The notes below the pieces were generated by a model. It saw nothing but the letters and a program-made list of their open reading frames with translations, was not told the DNA's origin and ran no database searches. From Hypoxylon rubiginosum (taxonomy: Eukaryota > Ascomycota > Sordariomycetes > Xylariales > Hypoxylaceae), in the NCBI GenBank assembly GCA_902806565.1, contig CADCXA010000030.1, forward strand, positions 372,001 through 436,000: a stretch of DNA of 64,000 nucleotides, read 5' to 3'. Shown here piece by piece: positions 33,745 to 44,191 of this stretch; within the stretch, counting starts at the first letter, position 1, and each line of letters opens with the position of its first letter. Made by a program: the position numbers and the translations under genes.

Positions 33745-35644
33745 ATGGGCTTCTTCCGGAAGATGTTGGGCGGAAGCCGACAAAGTCAATCTCCAGAGCA
33801 CCCGGAGCCAGCGGTGACCGAAACGGCCACCGAAGATGTGACAATTGCTCCTAAAGCCAACGACAATTTTTACTTCTGGACTCGACCGGGCACCTCAAAA
33901 GAGGAAAAGAAGCTTGTACAGAAGCTTGATCTTTCCATTCTCACCTTCTGCTGCTTGACCTTCTTCGCAAAGGATCTTGACCGCAACAACATCAACAATG
34001 CGTATGTCTCTGGCATGAAGGAGGATCTCGGGTTATATGGAAATGAATTAAACTGGATGGTCACATGGTTCCAAGTTGGATATATCGTGGGCCAGATTCC
34101 TTCACAGATTCTATTGACTAAAATTTCGCCACGATGGTATCTCCCTGCTGCCGAATTTTTGTGGGCCTTCTTCGTGCTGTTTCTCTACAAGTGCCAGAAT
34201 GCGCAGCAAATTTACGCTTTGAGGTTCTGCGTTGGCTTCATCGAAGCAGCTAGTTGGCCCGGTCTGCATTTCATGGGTTCGTAAAAGTGTTTTTATTGAT
34301 TGGTTTATAACGGATGCTAACGTGTTTGCAGTACGAAACAACTCCCATACTCCTTTAATGGAAGACATATTAACTGGGAACACAGATTGGAACATGGTAT
34401 CGTAATCATGAAATCAACAAGAGGAGCGGTATATTCACAGCTTCTGGAATTGCCGCCACTATGTTTTCTGGTTATATCCAAGCTGGAATTTATCAAACAA
34501 TCGACGGCCACTTGGGCATTAGAGGGTGGAGATGGCTCTTCATCATTGGTATGTCATATTCCAACTCTTCAAACATCCTCGATATGAAGCAGGATCTCAA
34601 TCTACTAACACACTTCTTTATCTTCCAGATTTCCTTATTACATGCCCCATGGTTATTATTGGTTTGATCATCATCCCGAACCCACTATATGAAAAGAGCA
34701 CTTGGTGGATGACCGAAAAGGAACGTCAAATGTGTATTAAGCGACTTGAAATCGACAATCGACAGCCCCTAGGCCGTTTCGACCGATCTCTTTTCAAGCG
34801 CGTGCTCGGAAGATGGCATTTCTGGATCTTGGTGAGTGGAGGCATTACAGTACCATTAAGCCACGGGTTTAATCTAACATATTCCGCCTAGTGCACATGG
34901 TTCTCGCTCATGTACTTCGTCTACCAAGCCCCAACTACCTCCACTATGGCCCTATGGCTAAAAGCGGAGAAGTACTCGGTTCCGGACGTTAACAACTTAC
35001 CTACGGTGTACTCGGCCATCTCCATCGTCTTCATGGTGGTGTCTGGAGCTTATAATGATTGGAGGGGTTCTCAGATCGAATCAGTTATCATTATTTGCAT
35101 GACGCAGATCGTGTCTGAATCCATGTTGGTTGCGTGGAACCTAGGAAAGCCCGCTCACTTCTTCGCATACTACATCGCCGGCACAATCCAGTCGCTATTT
35201 CCCATCATCGTCAGTTGGACCCACCGGGTTTGCTCCTCAGACGCGGAAGAGAGAGCCATTGTTATTGGCGCGCTGAACTCGATCGGTTTAGCCCAGGGTA
35301 CCTGGTGGAATCAGGTGAGTTATGCTCCTGTTAGAATAGTAACACCGTAGCTTTGCTAACCACCGCTTCATCAGGTGTTCGTCCCAACGGTCGAAGCGCC
35401 TCGATTTTATCGAGGTTATCGAGCCGGACTTGCTGCCTCGCTCGCTCTTTCCGCTTGGCTACCGGTTGTCGCATGGTTCACACGCCGTCAGGAGCGACAA
35501 GAGAAGAGTGAGATGATCCGCGGCCAAGTCATTGAAGCCCCAGGGCATGACACTGAGGAGGGCAAAGCGTCAATAGAGAAGCGAGGAGCTGCGGCCAATC
35601 TTACAGAGCAGGACAAGGCCAATGAAGTGGGAATTGTGATGTAG
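33745..35644 (+). CDS. MFS transporter, Dal5/allantoate-permease-like
   Basis: A 12-TM major facilitator of the anion:cation symporter (Dal5/Fen2/vitamin) family. Coding blocks: 33745-34276, 34386-34548, 34629-34831, 34892-35314, 35375-35644. Family features: KLDLSILTFCCLTFFAKDLDRNNINNAYVSGM in TM1-2, SWPGLHFM, KRSGIF, SGWRWLF-like GWRWLFII, and a hydrophilic C-terminal tail. The four later blocks are mutually in frame, but the first junction is not: GT donors after ATG 34273 leave one base too many for the exon starting at 34386 (the sum is a multiple of three plus one). One inserted G at the donor (ATGGGTTCG instead of ATG|GTTCG) would explain it. So this is either a broken gene, a sequence error, or unusual splicing. 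Confidence 0.8.
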
Positions 35645-36247
35645 AGGCCAGAGCCGTTTTTCGTGCCCATGCGAACGTCCGTGAGGGATAGTAACTAATT
35701 CCCGAATTACTTAGAGCAGCTTCGTTTAATAAGAGCAAATCTTTTAGACAACCCTAATAGATCCAAACTCGTAATCGTGTAAACGACTTTCTTCCAATAC
35801 CCCTATTACGGAAGGATGATCACCAAGAAGGCAGCATTGTTGTTTCAGATTAAATGCTAGGTTTAATCTCTTCGTGAAGTCTTAAACTCATAATTTGGCT
35901 ATAAAATGCGCGAATTACTGTCTTCGTTTCATCCAGTACCTACCTAGATACCTAACCTTAGGTAGGTAGGCAGGTAGGTATTCAGGGGATGTTCTTAGAG
36001 CAAGCCACAAAATGCCAGCGTCAAGATAGGGATTGCAACTATGGAGTAGAACCTAAACTCTGACTGCTGTGTTTCCAGCCCAGCTTATACCATAATGGAA
36101 CTCTTCCTTGACAAGGTTTGAGAGATCATGAAAGACCTGATAAAAAGACTGAACCCATTCAACATCCTTCGAGTCCCTTTATTTTCAACTAGGTAAGCGG
36201 GTATCCATCATGTTCATAGTTAACAACAAACGAGGGAATGGGGGTCT
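35645..36247. other. Intergenic between convergent genes
   Basis: About 600 bases with a run of ACCTACCTAGATACC and AGGTAGGTAGGCAGGTAGG near 35938-35977, a partly palindromic GGTA/TACC repeat. No gene. Confidence 0.55.
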
Positions 36248-36933
36248 TTACTTTCCCTTATACTCGGTCAACACTTTATTGCCAAAGTACTGAGCATAAG
36301 TCAAGTACTCGTCAACGTGTCGATATGGGCGTAGTTCCAACCTAATCCAGCCTAACAAGCCTATCCCGTCGGCAACGCAGCTCAGGTGATTGTACGCCTT
36401 CCCGCCCCTACTTCTCTCCTTTATCTCTATCGCCTCCGCAACATGTTTGTTCATGGGCTCGAGAAGCTTCTGGAATCCTTTTGCGTCAAGCTTGGTCGTC
36501 TTCGTTGAAGCAACTAGAATATTCCGTTGCTCTCGGAAACCATCGAGCACATGTTCAGCTTGTCTGGCAATAGAGCCACCGAGTTCGCGACTCAACTGCA
36601 CGTATCTACCGACGCTGCTGTCGAGAAAGAGGTCAAACTGTTCTATAGACCTAGGCACCGGCTCCTTGGGCGCCTCAGGAACTGTTGGTTTGATAAAAGG
36701 GGCCTGTGTAGACGTTGATATGTTCGTAATTGGATGCAATAAAAACTGAATTGATTCTAGAGCAGGATGGAGCTCCTCGGAAACATTCGGAGATGTGACA
36801 ATGTCTTCGAGTCTCGACGTGACAGCCTCGAGCCTGAGAAATGGTAAGAAAGCTGTTCGGAGCCCTATATAAGACTAGGAAGGGAATACCTCTTAAGTAA
36901 CGTGCTTATGTTATGCATGTGCTCGGGGGGCAT
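36248..36933 (-). CDS. CAP/Srv2 N-terminal-domain-only protein
   Basis: Two exons (36933-36890 and 36833-36248) encode 209 aa. The sequence begins MPPEHMHNISTLLKR then LEAVTSRLEDIV, the adenylyl-cyclase-binding coiled coil of cyclase-associated protein. It continues through the helical folded domain (FDLFLDSSVGRYVQLSRELGG, REQRNILVAS, KLLEPMNKH, NHLSCVADGIGLLGW) and ends at YFGNKVLTEYKGK. Full-length CAP is over 500 aa, with a proline-rich linker, WH2 motif and C-terminal actin-binding CARP domain. None of these follows: the stop is at 36248 and the next 600 bases contain no CARP-like frame. It may bind cyclase or cofilin-actin without nucleotide exchange activity, or be a decaying paralogue. 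No internal lesion is seen. Confidence 0.85.
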
Positions 36934-37881
36934 GGTTTCGACTTTGTTTCGACAGCTCGCCGTCCTCCACGCCCATTCTTTGTGGTCGTGAGACTACCTA
37001 CCTACATGTCTTCCTCCATATATTTATGGTCAGTCTAACCAGGCAGCAATTCACCTCTTTCAAACAAACGTTGCTATTGAATGCCGATTAAGACACGACA
37101 TTTTATTCCGTTGCCTTCATGGTGCTTATGCCAAGAGCCTCTCGCGTTTGCTATTACGAATCATGTAACCGTTTAGCGAGAATGTCTGCCTAAGGGCGTT
37201 TGAAAAACTGCCTTCCTATTTCTTTAGTTAGGCAACAAGAATCGGTTCGACAGCCTACTATGCTAGTATTTGCTCAATATTCCGTTGCCCTGTTGTCGCA
37301 TTGAATGAGCGAAGTACAACTGATGATTCGAACATGGACGGGACTAGCCTAGGAATCAGCCAGCTGCCCTGTAAGTAAAGGAACATTGGCGCCAAGGACC
37401 ACTATATCCAACCCGCTTACGGCGCGTGCCTCCTTGTTAGCTTCCGCCAATTAGCGGGACATGTAGCCCTAAAGGCACTAAGAGTATAATTCGTTAGAGA
37501 GGGAGGGAAGCACCGAAATTCCTACGGCTACAGCGTGTACTCCCTGTAATTTAGGGCAGCTGGTAATTGACTGAAATGCCCAAATAAATACAGGGGGGTA
37601 TGCGCTATATTCCGCTGTAATAATAGTGACCTTTAACGCTAATTCTCTTGACCTAGCTTGCAAATCACGAGGTAAGCACCATGAACTTTTGGCACAGATA
37701 CACTCTTAATCTCCAGAAACCCCCTTGCGTAGATGTAAGCAAGAGGGAATATGTTAGGTCGTCAAAGGATCACGTAAGTCTAGTTACCTAAGGTTATAAA
37801 AGAACTTCATTATGATAAATCCTCGCCCTTTGATTTCAAATTTTGCAATGTCAAATACAAGTTGAGTGTTATACCGATCAA
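36934..37881. other. Intergenic, relic-like, between divergent genes
   Basis: About 950 bases with promoter sequence of both neighbours and the dispersed repeat copy at 37571-37628. No gene seen; a 61-codon minus-strand frame (37478-37663) lies across the repeat and is probably chance. Confidence 0.55.
37571..37628 (-). repeat. Palindrome-rich dispersed repeat, copy B
   Basis: Inverted copy of the 28451-28504 element: CACTATTATTACAGCGG, then CCCTGTATTTATTTGGGC on the minus strand. Upstream, CCCTGTAATTTAGGGCAG (about 37541-37558) matches the sequence flanking the 28710 tandem repeat. Confidence 0.5.
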
Positions 37882-39523
37882 ATGGAGGTCCTTACCGCAG
37901 CCGTCGCTTATGCCTTGAACAACTTTTCACCTCAGAAAGTTCTCACCAAACTCGGTTGGGCATCGCTAATCGCCCGCACTGTTAATTTGTCAAATTTGTC
38001 GGGAGATCTCAGACCAAAGCTATCTCCCGGGGCGTCCATTCTCCTCCCCGGCGATGCAAACTTCGCCAATCTCACCAGTCGATGGAGAGAGTGGCACGCC
38101 CCTAATATAGCTGCCGTAGTGGAGGTTGCTTCGGAGAGCGACGTTCAACAGACGGTGCGGTACGCTAACGAGCGCGGCATACCTTTCGTCGCCAGATCAG
38201 GAGGCCATGGCGCAACAGAAGCGCTAGCCTCCGCTACGGATGCCATTCAAATAGATTTTAGGCTTCTCAACCAAGTCAAGGTCTCTGAAGATGGTAATAC
38301 TGCCACGATAGGCGGGGGGACGAGGGTAAAAGAACTTGTTGACACGCTAATGAAGTCGGGAAAACGGGCAGGTGAGCAATTAGGTGTATCCCGCCCCTAT
38401 TAATACCCAGGTACTTGGAAGCTAACTACGGGGTTGATGATTCTAGTTACTGGTGTTTGCGAGTGTGTGGGCATATCTGCACCAATTCTTGGGGGCGGTC
38501 ATGGTTGGCTCCAGGGCCAGTACGGCCTCCTTGCCGACCAAGTCATCTCAGCTCGACTAGTGCTCCCAAACGGAGATGCTGTCACCGTATCGGAAAGTTC
38601 GAACCCGGATCTCTTCTGGGCTATTAAGGGTGCTGGCCATAACTTCGGGCTGGTAACTGAATGGGAGTACCGGATCTACGACCCCAAGAACGAGAAATGG
38701 TCTTACGAGATCTTCGTGTTTTCAGGGGACAAGCTTGAAGCCCTCTATGACCTTACTAATGAAATGCTCAAGAGCCAGCCGCCCCAGGCTACGCACTGGG
38801 CTTATATTATCAAGGTCCCTGATATCAATCCTGACCATGTACGTACTGCCAGGTAACATACCGGAGTGTGACAAAGCTAACATTCAATAGCCGATCATTT
38901 GGTTCGCGGTTATCTATGATGGTCCATTATCCGAGGTACGCGAGTATGCTAAACCGCTTCACGACATTGATGCCATTATGGTCGACGCTGGCGAGGCAAC
39001 GATCCCAGAATTGGCGTCCCTCACGTTCCAGAGCGAGGATGGACCTGGGTGTGCAAAAGGGCTGACATCTCTGCGCTATCCCATTGGTCTACAGTCGTAC
39101 AATACAGCCGCCGTCAGGAAAGTGTATGACAAAATCGATGCTACTTTTCGCGAAGTTCCCGAGTTGGCGGGATCTTTCTTTCTGCTCGAAGGCTACTCGA
39201 CCCAGGGCGTGGAGGCCGTAGACGCGAGAAGCACCGCGTTCCCGCACCGCGACGACAAGATCTTGGTGACGTCGTACGTGCAGTATCAACCTAACGCAAC
39301 TATCGATCCCATCGCGCAAGACTTTGGGAAGACATTGCGAAATTACCTACTCCAGGGCAGTGATGACCCGGCACACCTGCGAGCGTATGTGAATTACGCA
39401 AATGGCGACGAGAGTCCACAAGAAGTCTACGGCTGGGACGAGTGGCGTCTAGAGAAGTTGAGGAAGCTCAAGACGCAATGGGATCCCGAGAACAGAATGC
39501 GATACTATGTTCCTTTTCTTTGA
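37882..39523 (+). CDS. BBE-type FAD-linked oxidoreductase
   Basis: A 504-aa flavoenzyme of the berberine-bridge/6-hydroxynicotine-oxidase group. Exons: 37882-38371, 38447-38838, 38891-39523, in frame. The FAD_binding_4 domain has FVARSGGHG with the candidate 8-alpha histidine, GGGTRVKEL, and VCECVGISAPILGGGHGWLQGQYG with a Cys at the region used for 6-S-cysteinylation in bicovalent members. The C-terminal BBE domain ends WDPENRMRYYVPFL. Many fungal relatives are secreted, yet ATG 37882 gives no classic signal peptide; the frame is open a little upstream without an ATG. Substrate unknown. Confidence 0.9.
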
Positions 39524-40553
39524 GGAGTAGCTTGAGGTCACGTTCTCCGGTTCCGCTGTGTAGGGCGCGACGATCTGGTGCCACTCATGGGTCCTTTTGA
39601 GTTACCTGTCAGCTATCGTAGCCCCTTGGACGGATGGTCCACTACACCTTGGCCCCCAATATCCCCACCAACACAACAGCCGGAGGATTGGTGAACATAA
39701 TGGTCCCCCCACTAACTAGCTGCTCTTCCATCGCGCTAGGTTAGCTCGTAGGGTGGACTATTGTACCTACAAATAGCCACGATGGTGGCCATGAAAGAAA
39801 GGGACAGCAACATATGACACTGCACTCGTATGAAAAGAGCTCTACAGACTATACTCAAAATTTATTTCTTTACATCCCTACTTGGATTATATATGAAAAC
39901 ACATGAAGACACATCAGTTTAGATCCGTTATGAAAAGAAGCTGTGACGTCAGTTGGAAATCAGCCTATCCAGACTGATCTGCGATGGGTCCGGATCCTTC
40001 TCTTCAGATGACTGGGCTGACTGCGAGCATATCCACGATATCTACGTGTTGGTTGGCCGTTGTGTCTTGATCAATTATTGCCAAGGAGCAGTTTCGGCAG
40101 TAGTGATATTCCTATCCTACGTCTCTAGTACACGCTATAGCGTTAACTTAACCCGAACAAGAGTGTCTAATCATGAGTACCGTACATACAGACCCATTCG
40201 CTATGCAACATTGGTCTTATGCGCGGCACTGCCCACCGTCCGGCGATGAAGTTGCATCATATCGTGGCAGTTCTCTGCCCGTAGCATCCACCACACCTGC
40301 TTCTCACCACGCCGGGGGATGGTAACGCCCCTTGTATATATGTAACTTATCCGCTCCGTTGGCGCGTCGATGATGGTTGCGACGAATCAAATCGGACGGT
40401 GAGATCTAACCGCTCGGATCGACATGCAACAGGGTGGTTTACCGTGAATCTTTCAGGAAGTTAAGAATAAATGATATTGCCTCGCTACCAATCTCCCGGA
40501 AACCAGTCTGCTTTGTCAGTCTCTTTCGCTAACGAAGACTCCTATCACTCAAC
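39524..40553. other. Intergenic between tandem genes
   Basis: About 1 kb. A 98-codon frame (39953-40249) has no recognisable domain and irregular composition, so it is not called. The last 200 bases are probably the promoter of the rhodopsin-domain gene. Confidence 0.5.
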
Positions 40554-41933
40554 ATGACTTCGACGCAGGACATGTCTCTAATGCCAGCCTTGCAGCCTCC
40601 TGCAGGTGTTATACCAAACTTCGATGACCCATTCTCATTCTACCCATGGATTCTCGCCATTGGCATCATAAGTATGGTCTTGATGACGCTGGCCGTAATC
40701 ATTCGAATATACACGAAATTGGTTATTATGAAGCCTATGCAGCATGAGGATTGTCAGTGATCCTATCCAGTTTGAACCTACCTCCTGATATATGATCGCT
40801 AACCGAATACAGATTTCGCTATATTTGCTTTGGTATGGAAATAAAGGCTTGATATGAGGCCTAGAATTGTGACTGATCGCTTTTTAGTCCGGCTTCCTGG
40901 TCTGGGACTCGATCTTCATATACGTCTCGAAGCTTGGATTGGCGCGTAATCAATGGGACATTCGGGCAATCGACATACCCTACTATCTATACGTGAGTAA
41001 AGCAACTATCTTATGTTTAACAAGAGTTCGCGTTTCTCACAGCATATAGATGATGAATGTGATCGAAATCATCTATGGGCCGTCGATGCTAGCCGCGAAG
41101 TACTTCGTGCTCATCCAACTAAAGAGGATATTCTGCCCCACCAAGTTAAAGAACTCGGTGTGGTGGATGATATACAGTCTCATTGGTGCAACTGTCGCAT
41201 ATTATGTCGCCTGCACCTTCACATTCATCTTCCAGTGCTGGCCACGTGAAGCTATTTGGAATCCAGTACTAGAGGCGGAGGCAACTTGTATCGATTTCAA
41301 GGCCGCTACGCTGGTCTCGGGGGTCATCAACATGGTGCTCGACATCGGCATATTCCTAGTTCCTCTCTATGCGATTTGGCTTCTTCAGATGCCCATGAAA
41401 CGCAAGATGGGCGTCCTATCCGTGTTTGGTGTTGGCTTCTTGTAAGTAACCCGCCCTCAACTTTTATCCCTTAACGTCAGCTGATGTGAGCATGTCTTCA
41501 GTACTTGCGTGATCGCTGTTTTTGGTGTTGCTTTTCGGGTCCCTCTCATTACGGACCAGAATTTGACGATGGCTATCGCTAAGGTCGGACTCTTCACGTA
41601 AGTGTTTGGTGTGCTGTGCTTCCCATTTGCAAGTAGCTAACCGCTCTTTGTAGATTCGCCGAGTACTTCGGGACGATCTTGGTAGGCTGCATGCCTCTAT
41701 TTCCTAGATTCTGGGGTCGCCTGCGTGGCGAAGAGTCGGCCGAGTCTCGTTATTCGAAGAGCTCATTCTCTAATTCTCACACCACGGAGAGGTCGATGTC
41801 TAATCCCTCGAGGGGAACGAGACATTCTGCACAATCTTCAACTAAAAACCCCATGCGCCATGTTCCATATGATGAACTGGAAGAGGATCCTCATGATTTA
41901 CGGGAGTGGAGAAGTATTGGATACGTCGTGTAA
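40554..41933 (+). CDS. Rhodopsin-domain (Pth11-type) 7-TM membrane protein
   Basis: An integral membrane protein of 363 aa in the fungal rhodopsin-domain family related to Pth11 receptors. Exons: 40554-40752, 40813-40832 (only 20 nt), 40888-40992, 41050-41441, 41502-41597, 41654-41933, all in frame. Seven hydrophobic segments are visible, including YPWILAIGIISMVLMTLAVI, the family's EIIYGPSMLAAKYFVLIQLKRIF, CTFTFIFQCWP and TLVSGVINMVLDIGIFLVPL. The extracellular CFEM domain found in classical Pth11 is absent. A cytosolic Ser/Arg-rich tail follows the last helix. Ligand and partners are unknown. Confidence 0.9.
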
Positions 41934-42279
41934 TAGACAATTGTTTTTACCATATAACTTCTTACCTACCTCCTAGTAACCATTTATGAATATCTTGATA
42001 GCCCATTTACCAATTTCATTTAAATCTCGAGCGATTGGTTCTAGTCTGAGCGCGTGCAGGCGTATCACAAAAAGTAGATCTTCTAGAGTCTTAACCCGAT
42101 TTAGCATGTCGGTTCTATTGTGCATCAAAGGATCCGCGGCTAGTTAATAGCTTCAAAGGATTTAAATACCATGCAACGTCACGCATGTTACTTAGACATG
42201 TGATATGAGTTTGTAATAGCAAGTTGAAATAACCTCTCAAAGCGAAACCTGCCTCTTTATCAACCCCCCCAACGAAAAG
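41934..42279. other. Intergenic, promoter of SDR
   Basis: 346 bases between tandem genes; TTTAAATACC near 42161-42170 may serve as a TATA-like element. Nothing else recognised. Confidence 0.4.
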
Positions 42280-43330
42280 ATGGCCGGCAGTGTTCTAATC
42301 ACAGGGGCTAATGGCACTCTAGCCATCCCCGCAGTGGACTACCTCCTTAAAAACTACCCAGATAACATGGCAATCTTGACCGTTCGTGATCCTTCGGATG
42401 CCGACCTCAACACTCGAAGGTTGCGCGAAACCGTATCGCGATATCCCGGAGCCAAGGCATCAATTCATGAGCTCGATCTTAGCAGTCTTTTATCAGTACA
42501 CAAGTTTGCGAGCACTCTCTCCGAAGACATCACGTCTGAAAGAACCCCGCCGCTAAAGACCATCATATGCAATGCTTGCTATTGGGATCTTGTTGGCGAC
42601 CCCGAGCTGACAGATGACGGATATGATAAGACCTTCCAGATAAGCCACATATCTCACGTTGCCTTAGTACTTCGGCTTCTCGACCAGTTTGCATCGGATG
42701 GAGGCCGGGTCGTCCTATTTTCCAGCGAAGCCCACAGCCCAGGCAGAGCCGTCTTGGAGAAGATCCCACCTGCGATTCCCGATGACCTTGATCTGCTCGT
42801 GCATCCGGCTTCCCTTGATGACAAACAAGCCGCTGGCTTTCATAGATACGGGAACTCTAAGCTTGCCATCACTTCCTGGACATACGCGTTCAATCGCCGT
42901 CTTGAAAAGGTGAGCCTTCTTCCCCTAGCGGGGCTTATGGTTGTCTGTCAAGTCTAACATCTTGCAGGATCAAAATCTGAGCCGAATCACGGCCGTAGCC
43001 TACAACCCCGGTGGACTCGTAGACTCGCGCTCATTCCAAAAGAACACGTCTCTTGGGCTCAGCCTCTTGATGCAATATGTCGTCCGACCCCTGCTGCCAT
43101 TGCTGCGGTATCAAAACCCCCAGATGCGCACGGCAGCTGAGTCGGCCGTAGATACAATCGAACTCGCTCTTGGTAATGTCCACCCTGGCGAAAGGGGCTA
43201 CTTCGAATTACTGGAGAAGGACGAAAGCTCGCCCGAGAGCCTGGATCAGGCCAAGCAGGAGAGGCTGTGGACAAAAAGCGCTGAATGGGCGAGAATCGAT
43301 AATAATAATACTACTCTTCGAAACGCATGA
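42280..43330 (+). CDS. Short-chain dehydrogenase/reductase, atypical motifs
   Basis: Two exons (42280-42909 and 42968-43330) give 330 aa. The cofactor motif TGANGTLA lacks the last glycine of TGxxxGxG, and the usual NNAG is CNACYWD. The catalytic pair is present as YGNSK with VVLFSSEAH as the Ser strand. It resembles the fungal group of retinol-dehydrogenase-like SDRs with longer insertions. Hydrophobic stretch LSLLMQYVVRPLLPLL near residues 235-250 could be a membrane-associated helix. Substrate unknown. Confidence 0.88.
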
Positions 43331-43516
43331 TAACAGCTAGCGAAAGGGGAGACCTCCGATTAACCGGCGCCGCATAACGATGGGAAGAGACGGTATTCAA
43401 TACCAAGGGAGTATTATATACAGGGCTTTTGATATATACAATTACGTACAGCGCCAAATGAAATCATAATATGAATAATGATACATACAAGAAGCTTCGC
43501 GGCATCGACGACCAGA

Positions 43517-44191
43517 TCAGAACCCGCACTTCGCGCCGCCCAGCTCGCTTAACTCGGCGTAGCCGGCGCCGAGCAAGATGTTCGCGATCAGATGGACGTA
43601 TCTCGGGTCGCCGGGCGACGCGACGCGCAGGTTGCTCGGGTCCGTCACGGACCCCGTGTTGTAGCAGCGTAGCACCTCGCCCCACTTCTGCCCGCGGCTC
43701 GCGACGCAGCTCTTGATATTGCTGCCCTCGACGCCGCAGCCCACGGCGCCGCACTCGATCGCCTTCCGGATCGAGCTGTCGGGGCACGGGTGCGCCTTGC
43801 CGTCGCAGTCCTTGGGCGCCCCGCGCACCTGCAGCAGGCCGCAGCTGACGCCGCCGTCGCCGCACACCCGGCACGTGTTCCCGGCCGACTCCTGGATCAT
43901 CATGGCCGTCGCGAGGGCCGCGCTGAAGCCGCCTTGCTGCGAGTACGACTTCAGCGCGTCCTTCATGACGTCTAGCTCGTGGTCCGTGTCCCCCTGCGCC
44001 TGGAACTGCGGCCGCCATTTCTCGAAGAGGGAGTCGAACGATAGCCAGTCCGACTGCGCCGGGAAATCGTTACCGTACCAGCATTGCGGGCTAGCATTGC
44101 GCGTTTCGAGATTTGACGTGGACGGCGCGGCGTAGACTGTAGTTACTGCTCCGAGGAGCAGCGTCGAAGCTATGAGTATCTGGTGGTGCAT
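43517..44191 (-). CDS. Secreted lysozyme-fold-like, cysteine-rich protein
   Basis: A single-exon secreted protein of 224 aa with a clear signal peptide (about residues 1-21, ending VYAA). The mature part has eleven cysteines. The segment ALATAMMIQESAGNTCRV followed by GGVSCGLLQVRG resembles the Glu-containing helix and GLxQ loop of lytic-transglycosylase/goose-lysozyme folds, so QES may hold the catalytic acid. RCYNTGSV and a helix near the C-terminus follow. It could attack peptidoglycan in bacterial competitors or act as an apoplastic effector; both are inference. Coding DNA is very GC-rich. Confidence 0.85.
   Translation of the reverse strand: MHHQILIASTLLLGAVTTVYAAPSTSNLETRNASPQCWYGNDFPAQSDWLSFDSLFEKWRPQFQAQGDTDHELDVMKDALKSYSQQGGFSAALATAMMIQESAGNTCRVCGDGGVSCGLLQVRGAPKDCDGKAHPCPDSSIRKAIECGAVGCGVEGSNIKSCVASRGQKWGEVLRCYNTGSVTDPSNLRVASPGDPRYVHLIANILLGAGYAELSELGGAKCGF

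Noticed and set aside
35938..35977. TACCTAGGTAGG-type repeats as telomere or CRISPR-like arrays
   Set aside because: Short, irregular and scattered through several intergenic regions; simple sequence without spacers.
36248..36933. Full-length cyclase-associated protein
   Set aside because: No WH2 or CARP sequence found in the 600 bases downstream; only the N-terminal domain is encoded.
2236..43330. Secondary-metabolite biosynthetic cluster (two P450s, two SDRs, BBE oxidase, regulators)
   Set aside because: No PKS, NRPS, terpene synthase or prenyltransferase is present, and the genes are interleaved with catabolic and housekeeping ones.
43464..44018. 184-codon minus-strand frame
   Set aside because: Alternate-phase shadow of the secreted lysozyme-like gene; Arg-rich, no motif.
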